From contig NMRA01000728.1 in the NCBI GenBank assembly GCA_002633005.1, positions 126,504 through 178,215 on the forward strand: DNA of 51,712 nt. Reading direction: 5' to 3'. Below, one piece after another: positions 44,491 through 51,712 of this stretch. This DNA is from Phoronis australis. Taxonomy: Eukaryota; Phoronida; Phoronidae. Positions within the stretch are counted from its first letter, which is position 1, and every line of letters begins with the position of its first letter. The position numbers were made by a program, and so were the translations under genes. The notes under the pieces are model-generated. The model worked only from the letters and a program-made list of their open reading frames with translations. It did no database searches and was not told the DNA's origin.

Positions 44491-45210
44491 ACCGAAATTA
44501 GTTGTTCATTCTTAAAAACTCTAACGTTGGTATGTATTTTTAATTATACAGGTTAATATCACCTAATTACCATAGACCTCAGTTACCGAACCATAACTCA
44601 TTATGAAAAGTAGTTATGTGACATGCAAATGGTTGGATGTAGGAGACACATTTTCTTCAGATCTAGATTAGTCTCTTTAATTTCGGTGAATGAATATGCA
44701 GTGCTACCAGTAGACGCACTTCCAAGTGCTTCTCAGGAACTCTTGTATTCTGTATAACCTTATTCTTAAATTTGTGTATTGCGATTAACAACGCAATCCT
44801 ATGTGCATTCATGCATTTGAAATCGTTTATTGCACAGTAGGCTAAGCTGGAGACAACTCTTTATGTTCTAGAGCAGTGTAAGAACTAATTATAGGTTAGC
44901 GGGAAATTGAAGGAAGCGTCTATTAAAAACATAAAATGTCACTCGACGTCCCGAGGCTTAACTGTCGGTAAAGGTCTCTTGTGTACGATCAAGGCCGTAG
45001 GAAGCGGAGGTCGGGGGGGTACCTGAGAATCGCCTGCTGAAATTGCGACGAGCGAAAGGGAAGGGGACGTGCGAAAGAAGTGAAGAGCGACGGAGGAGTG
45101 TTATTTTCAAGTTTGTGACAAGTATAGTGGCGAAAATGTTAAAAAGCGGGAAGTTCAGAAATTGACGGAAGTGTGAATTTGTCTCTGACATCAATAAGTT
45201 TGCCTTCACT

Positions 45211-45380
45211 TTTGATTATGACGATTCATTGAAGTCCTATTCGGCGCCATCTTTTAATTTTGACGATTCATTGAAGTCCTATTCAGCGCCATCTTTTGAT
45301 TATGACGATTCATTGAAGTCCCATTCACCCCATCTTATGATTATGATGATTCACTGAAGTCCTATTCAGCGCCATCTTTG
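45211..45380. repeat. 42-bp tandem repeat, four units
   Basis: The unit is ATTATGACGATTCATTGAAG followed by TCCTATTCAGCGCCATCTTT. The first two units are 42 bp apart, so they stay in one frame (DYDDSLKSYSAPSF). The third loses one base. Each unit ends in a CCATCTT word, the reverse of the YY1 core AAGATGG. Confidence 0.85.
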
Positions 45381-47061
45381 AAACTATCGTTTTGCTTCAT
45401 GTTTTGGAGCGAAACCCTTTGTTTTTGTATAATTCAAAGTAATTAGCGTTTGTAATTACGCATCATAAAACAAGGTGATCGGGAAGATTCGCTTGATATA
45501 TTGCAGTTTCAAGTTCACGTTGTTGGCTTGACTCCGACACATCAAGTTACTTGTTTTTCGCTAATGCAAACTTGCAGGTACAACTGTTGTTAACGGCAAT
45601 TGGAATGTCGCGGTTTTTTTGCCTTTTTAGTGAAATGTATATCGCTGTGATAAACGTTCCTTTAATTTTCTTTTTTCCGTTTCGCCGGATATTTTTAGTT
45701 GCGCGCTAACGATAACATGTCAAGAATTTAAATGACGCAGAAACGGAGAACAATTTCTACCGAAACCAAATGACTTCGCAATATCTTCAAGGAAACAATA
45801 ATGACATATTTTCGATTTGTATTCGAAGAAGGAAGTTTCCTTTAACATTCCACAATGTTGGATTTTTGCCATCGATGCATATTAGATTTGCATTTGAGCG
45901 TGTGTGTTTTTGTAATGATGCTGTAGATTTTGTGATTGTCTGTTTTGAAAGTTAAATCTAATTCCCGAAGCTTGGTACTCGTATAGCCGTCAGTAGGTAC
46001 ACGTCCACCCACATGCACGTTAGACACATCACAAAATGATGATGTGGTAAACATCAAAACATCGTGTCGTTGTTTCTATTAATACATCGATATATTTGTC
46101 GACATTCCTGGAGAGTACTCGTGTAAAAAGTTGCTCGCGGGACATTGCGATCAGATTTTACTGTCACTTTTCTCACGACCGGATTCTTTTCCTGTTTAAT
46201 TCTCTATGCAAATGTGCCTTTTTCCTATCGCTTACGTACAAGGGACCACCGATTCTGAGGGTCATAGTAGACAAAAGCGTGACGTAGCTAGAACAAAACC
46301 CAACGACAGATAAACCCTATACAAAAGGGTTCGTTTTTCAAGTTCAATATCTATAGGAAAAATATCTTAAATTGCAGCTGTATTCCTCATCAAAAAGAGA
46401 AGACCCCCGGGAGGGCATCTGTGAATCATTTGGATGTCTTATTAAGATAAATTGAAGGTACTTGTGACTCAATGAATTAAGATAATGTAATGCTCTCTTT
46501 TTGCAAATGAATTGGTTGGTGCTAAGCGGGTGTAACGTGCGGTTTGCATGTCGCAGAACGATTCAGCGCCAATCGCTAGGGTGCACGAGTGTCGTCGTCG
46601 TATTTTTCACATCTCAGAACTCGGCTCCAATCCGTGAGTCCGTTCGTTCGTTAATGAATCGATAACTGTGGAAGACGAGGCCTTTGCAAGTTTGTACGCA
46701 TATAAAACCAATGCAAGACATGTTTTGGTGTTGCAACCATTAACTTTATTCCGTAGGCGTATTTGCTATTTTAAAGCAACGCCATTTATTTCTTCTCTGT
46801 TTGAATTGAAATTGATTATATTAATCGCTTGGAGTAAATAGTCAATTTCTGATAAACCGTCGGCTTCCGAGCATACTGCCTTGGCGACTGAAAGTAACCC
46901 GCCGTGACAAGCATTTCAATAGTCCTGGTCCGAAGCCATAACGACCTGCCAGACATTCTCAAGCCCAGAAATGATTCAATTCTAATCTGAGAAACAAGAT
47001 GAGACGGATGTTATTTCAGTAAGTGGGTTAAATCAAAGGTTGTTGACATTATTGGCAAGAA

Positions 47062-47495
47062 GTGGAGTTTTCTAAGATCAGCCCCCAATACAGAATCGAG
47101 CTCACAACCTCAGGGGTCGCAATGCAACAATTTGCGGGCGGAAATGAACCCCACTCGATTATGGCAGAGTATTTTAAAAGGGACAATCTCGATTTTACGG
47201 CCGAAAAATGTACTTTTGAAATTATTGTTTGTTGGCAAAGACCACCGTCAACAAAATTCGTTGTGTTTTTAGCGATTCTATTGCAAATTGCTAATTCTCG
47301 TCGTCGTCTGCTGCCCTACGTGTATCTAATTAGTAGATTCACCCGTCTTTATGTCAGCGAATGTCTGGCAGACAACGGCGGGCATTGGCGATTTGATACA
47401 AAATCACAAAAAGACAACGGATATTCTTGTTTTATAGATCTTGTCAAAGCTAATAACTTCAAGAAATCTATACCATCCAACTCTAACCTGTAATA
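47062..47495. repeat. Dispersed repeat family 5, copy 2 (contains a 143-codon chance frame)
   Basis: The first part matches 27176-27365. The later part (GTCAGCGAATGTCTGGCAGA, CAAAGCTAATAACTTCAA) matches 36160-36280. The 143-codon plus-strand frame here is one of the two longest in the window, but it consists of this repeat and shows no recognisable domain, so I do not call it a gene. Confidence 0.55.
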
Positions 47496-50416
47496 CCGAT
47501 GATGTCTTTTTAAAGTAGCCTATTGACAAAAACATCAATTTAATACCGTCACATTATGAGGACATTTGTAAATGGAGATAACTAACGCCCTGTTGACAAA
47601 ATGTTGTAACACTTGATGAAAAGTACAGCATCCATAACAATGGATAGGGTTACGTGATTGACTGTCCGTCTATCACATCAAAACTAATCATATCCTTCCA
47701 ATTTTAACATAAAAGTTGTTGACGCTCAGTGACGAGCGGTGTCAGTTATCTGTGGGTCTCAACGCGCTGTTGGTTTGGAAAGGAATAGAATTACTCCAAT
47801 CTGGGTGCCACAAATGACCTGATTCAAGAATTAATTTTCGATAGTGGGTTTAAAATGTAAGAAACGGTGTTTGCTTCGTATTAGTTGTTCATTACGGTGT
47901 AAGTAGGGCTTTGAGAATTGATATTTTTTATCTAGACTTATTTTCATTGAAGCAGCAAGCATTAAAATGGCAAATAGACCCGCCTTCCATCGCAAGGAAA
48001 CAACTTTGGATTTGCGCCGCACCGTTATGAAATTGACTTCAATTTGTTCCATAAATAAGGGTCGATTTCAGGACGTCCAAAGAACTGACAGTTCGTTAGT
48101 GTCTGGGATCAGTCTCGCGGTGGGTCATTTTATGTCTCAACGAATAACGAATTGTTAGTTATTTGCGAACCCAGAAACCACTTCTCATCCGCGAAGTTGA
48201 GACCATTTATAGCGGTAAGTGGTCTAAATTAAAAAAAATCGCTTCTGGGGCGGAACGAGAGTTTTATAGCGGCTTTATGTAATTGAATTATAACTATAAG
48301 AGAATTATAAGATGCTCGTGCAAGCTTATACCAACTGAAACCCTCATTCATTGCAAAAAGCCCTTCCCCTGTCGATTTAACTCATTTCAATTTTGCATCA
48401 TCGCCCTCTGTTCCTTAGGTTGCACCCATCTTCCGGTCTTCAACAATTTCGCGTTCCCCACAATTGCATATTAATTTTCTGGAAATCCTAGTACTCATAA
48501 CACGTGCTCTTTACACATACAAGCTACCGTGCTGCAAGCGCGATTGCTGTTGCGTAGATACGGCGATTTTACACTGCGCTTTTCTAAACTCCCCGGGCGA
48601 TCAACTAACTCCTGCTATGGATTTCTCGGTTTGTCAATCTTTGAGCGATAAATTTCGTAATTGAGTTTCTTATCTTGTCTGCTGACTGCAAATCAGTATG
48701 CTCGAACACAATATCGTGACCAACATCTTAAATCGTGACAGCGTGCTAATTCGAAGCAAAATTATTGGTTTCCCATTCCGCCCAAGTCAAATAAAGTAAT
48801 ATCTTATTGATGCCGTTTATGTGGAAAATCGTCGTTTGAGAAGAAGCCTAATACTGGACTTGACCCATGTTGGCATGCGGGTTGGATAACTTCGATGTTG
48901 TTAAAGGTGATAAAATTATTGGAGATCAACGACGAGATATACAGAAGTCTGCTGTCATGTGAACTAGGTCACGATAAAAAAACATCAAAGTGAAGTTATA
49001 CTGATGCGTCGGACGTTCGCATTTCAAAAACGTTTCTAAACAGTCATCAATTGCCTTCTCAAAAATGCTGCAGAGTTCTTGGAAAATCCCACTTTTTAAG
49101 TAAATGGGCATTTTTGCAGAAATGTAATCGCTCTTTAGAATAAACCAACTTGTGAAATATGACAGTTTCCACTTGAGTGTGTACAACACTTCAGGAAACT
49201 CCGACTGCAGGTTTCTATCGTTTGGCTGACAGCACAAACAAAGTTCTGCACAGTTTTCCAGACATTCCTTTCACCCAGTGTGGGCGAAATCGGTTGCAAA
49301 CATTGAAGCTATAAACAACAAACACGTTGAACCAAGACTCATCTGTCTAGAGTTAAGCTGTTGCTACCTTAGGGACCTCTATCGGCAATGATCTGAACGA
49401 CTTTCCTACTGATGTACCAATCAGCAATATTACTATCTTTTGCTCTCATGGTGTTACGATATCGTGATTGCGCTGGGTTCAACACTGGCGTTTCGCTGTG
49501 TTCTACCGCCTAGGAAGCATGCAGATCTCGGACGTGGCTGAGCTGAGTAAACTCATATCTTTGCGTAACCCATGGATACGGTTGCATGCCAATCTCTGAC
49601 AGGTTTCAGATTTGGATCATCATTTTTCATTATGACAGCCTCGAGGGCCACTAGGTTATCAATCTGGAACAAAAATATACCACATGAAAAGAAACTGTGT
49701 AGTTGTAGTTTCTTATCGCGTGGTTAATAGCCTGCCTATTTCCATGTATTCTCGACAACTTTCACGAAAATTTCGTTTCAGAGCTTACCACCGATCAAGT
49801 TTCAAGTCTGACTAAGCAAATTATTATAACAAGAAACACTAATAATTCGGTCAACGATCAGTTGTTAAAAGTGCAAATACGCAGGTGGTCGCCACCTTTG
49901 GGTGTTTTGTCAAAGCTACTAATCTGCTTTACTAAGTACTTCGTAGTCCACATGTGAGCTGGGAAGCTGGTTGGTTTAATGAAAGCATTTCTTCGTCAAT
50001 GATGTTAAGACGACTATTAGTGGCGGATCTAGGACGTTAATGGTACCAGGATTACTGGCCCATGTATGTATATGACGTGGTAATTGCGCAGGCGCTATCA
50101 TTGGTTTTCAACATGCCAATTACGCCCCTGTTCATTCCTTGTGTGCTTTGTAATGGGTTACTCGATACTCAGAGGCGATGCTTATGGGGAAAATGCCTTC
50201 GTTTTAGCATCCTTCTCGATAGACTGACAACACTGAGAAAACAGTTCGTCGGCATAGCGTTCCACGTGATTACCCAGGTTGAGCTCTGTAATCGTAAGAA
50301 TCTCGCGACTAACGCTAGTGTCATCACGTGCTTTTGTTTGTAATACGTGGCGATATCTCGTGTAGATTTGTATGATTCGCCAATGTATAGCGTCTACGGG
50401 CTCCCGGTTACAAGCA

Positions 50417-50456
50417 TTAGTCTACACATTCGCTTTTAAGAGAATGTGTAGACTAA
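50417..50456. repeat. Perfect 15-bp inverted repeat
   Basis: TTAGTCTACACATTC (50417-50431) and GAATGTGTAGACTAA (50442-50456) pair perfectly around a 10-base loop. Confidence 0.9.
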
Positions 50457-51171
50457 AAAGCACAAAAGAGGGCGCTTGTGTATCTAAATTGTCACTGCAA
50501 GCTGCACGCCTGCAAACTTCAATGAGCTCGAGGCTCCTCCAAGAATCAACGATTTTTTCACACAATCGTACAATGTGGATGGCATACTAATGTATGGGAT
50601 ACTATTTGTAAAAGAGGGTATTTTTATTTCGTAAATGGCAATATTTAGAAATCATAAATGGCCAGTCACCAGGTGGTGAGACCGTCTCGGCCACGAACGA
50701 CTGAGTAACCTCACTTGGACTTGCCAAACTATGTGTCGTGGAAATCGACGACATTTCATGAATCTGCTCAAAAATAGCAAAGAGACAATTTACGAGAAAG
50801 GGAAGCAGACGAAGTTATAACTAGCTTTTGATGCCCGAAATGACGCTGATAATTCCTAGCCAGCCAGCTAGCTGTAAGAAGACTGTCGTCAAAATACAGC
50901 TAGGTACCACTGTGTGTATTTCTTCCGTAGACCCCGAAATTGCTCACAGCCAGGGTAGTTATGCTCGTCACCGCGTCGTGAAACTTGTAGGCCTATTAAC
51001 ATGTAAAGCCAAAGGCCGGACGGGGTGCATGCAAAATCTGGGAATCAACCGACACTCACCTTGACTGTTGCAGGCGTTTAAGTGAAAAACAATGCAATAA
51101 ACGTCATTTTCATGCGTAACTCTCCGCCTTTTCTAACAATGAAAAGTATGTCGTCGTTTTGAAAACAATAC

Positions 51172-51395
51172 GCCCGTGTCACGCGCACGCGCCATTTCCT
51201 AAGTTTTTGTGACATCTCTCGGGAGATGATGATAGATTGGCACCAGCAAAATTTCTTCTGAAATTCGGTTTTTCGGTATCAAAATTCTAAAAACTTATAA
51301 TGAAGTGAAACCAGTTCCGATAATTTGTTGCGACGTGTACGCAACCTCGTGAAAGAAAAACAGTTGATTAGAGAATCGGCGAAAAAAGAAATTGG
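51172..51395. repeat. Dispersed repeat family 4, copy 2
   Basis: Relative of 30942-31165 in the same orientation (TTATAATGAAGTGAAACCAG). The minus-strand frame 51279-51545 overlaps it and is not coding. Confidence 0.7.
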
Positions 51396-51594
51396 CCAAT
51401 AGGTGACGTAATATTTCATGGCACCGAAAGCCGTCGCTAAAGATCGCTCCACAACTTTAGCAGCAGAATAACGGTAGAACGCCACGTTTTCATACGCAGT
51501 TAAATAATTTAGTGACTCAAGGAAGACTGTAGTTTTTAATGACACTCATTTTGTGTCAGATTTTATCTTACCACTTTTTTTACCCACATCGATG

Positions 51595-51622
51595 CAAAGC
51601 TGTATATTTATATACAGCTTTG
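51595..51622. repeat. Perfect 13-bp palindrome
   Basis: CAAAGCTGTATAT (51595-51607) and ATATACAGCTTTG (51610-51622) pair perfectly around two T bases. The stem could extend further with a G-T pair. Confidence 0.9.
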
Positions 51623-51712
51623 TACCAAGGCTAGATATAGACCGGCAGCCCAGAGCACTTAGCATAGATGAACGAGGTACCAACATCTGACCACGGGAGC
51701 ATTTAAAGTCCA

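Larger units (their letters stand above)
45381..51712. other. No gene recognised; repeats and hairpins
   Basis: Apart from repeats listed separately, I see only chance frames (for example 50062-50343 and 50828-51064), without splice support or family resemblance. An isolated transposon-like end AGTGGCGGATCTAGGAC lies at 50021. Confidence 0.45.

Noticed and set aside
47062-47493. 143-codon plus-strand frame as a gene
   Set aside because: It lies in a dispersed repeat shared with 27.2 and 36.2 kb, with no domain.
1-51712. CRISPR arrays, bacterial operons or defence systems
   Set aside because: Introns, gene families and repeats show this is animal DNA. The tandem array lacks CRISPR-like unique spacers of constant length.

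Overview
This is animal nuclear DNA: AT-rich, intron-bearing, and dense in short non-autonomous transposons, minisatellites and microsatellites. There are no operons, ribosome binding sites, rRNAs or CRISPR arrays. Most short open frames in it are chance frames in introns or repeats. The genes had to be rebuilt from splice signals, reading phase and protein family patterns. Two gene models are consistent across every splice junction. The gene content points to a marine invertebrate, and a non-vertebrate deuterostome such as an acorn worm or lancelet is my best guess. That taxonomic call is inference and is not proven by the sequence.

Layout. 1-7.4 kb is repeat-rich intergenic DNA: a 1.45-kb segment present twice in direct orientation (1-1480 and 4556-6005), two 242-bp MITEs in opposite orientation, one copy of a 409-bp MITE, and a CA-rich microsatellite. 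7981-11183 (minus strand) is a complete four-exon gene for a 138-residue intracellular lipid-binding protein (FABP family, closest in pattern to the liver/ileal FABP1/FABP6 type). Its upstream side has CCAAT boxes and a perfect CRE. 11.4-18.4 kb holds hairpins, a 1.5-kb element with a (TCCG)n tract and internal tandem duplication, a small MITE and a fragment that may derive from a THAP-domain gene. 18.41-19.97 kb is a tandem array of 13 monomers with a six-monomer higher-order repeat. It ends at the only ambiguous base in the window.

21272-35244 (plus strand) is a complete nine-exon PRDM14 gene. The 461-residue product has a conserved pre-PR motif, a PR/SET domain and five zinc fingers, followed by a serine/acidic tail where I recall the vertebrate protein having a sixth finger. 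Intron 2 (6.3 kb) carries the second 409-bp MITE. Beyond PRDM14, 35.2-51.7 kb has two weaker coding signals around 38.5-39.9 kb that diverge from each other: a minus-strand first exon with an FABP-like N-terminus, and a plus-strand first exon with an acidic N-terminus and a clean splice donor. The rest is repeats, a 42-bp tandem repeat at 45.2 kb and several perfect hairpins.

The two solid genes are not functionally linked in any way I can see. PRDM14 is a transcriptional regulator and the FABP is a cytosolic lipid carrier. I found no multi-gene system. The least expected items are the PRDM14 C-terminus, the higher-order array just upstream of PRDM14, and the possible second FABP gene.
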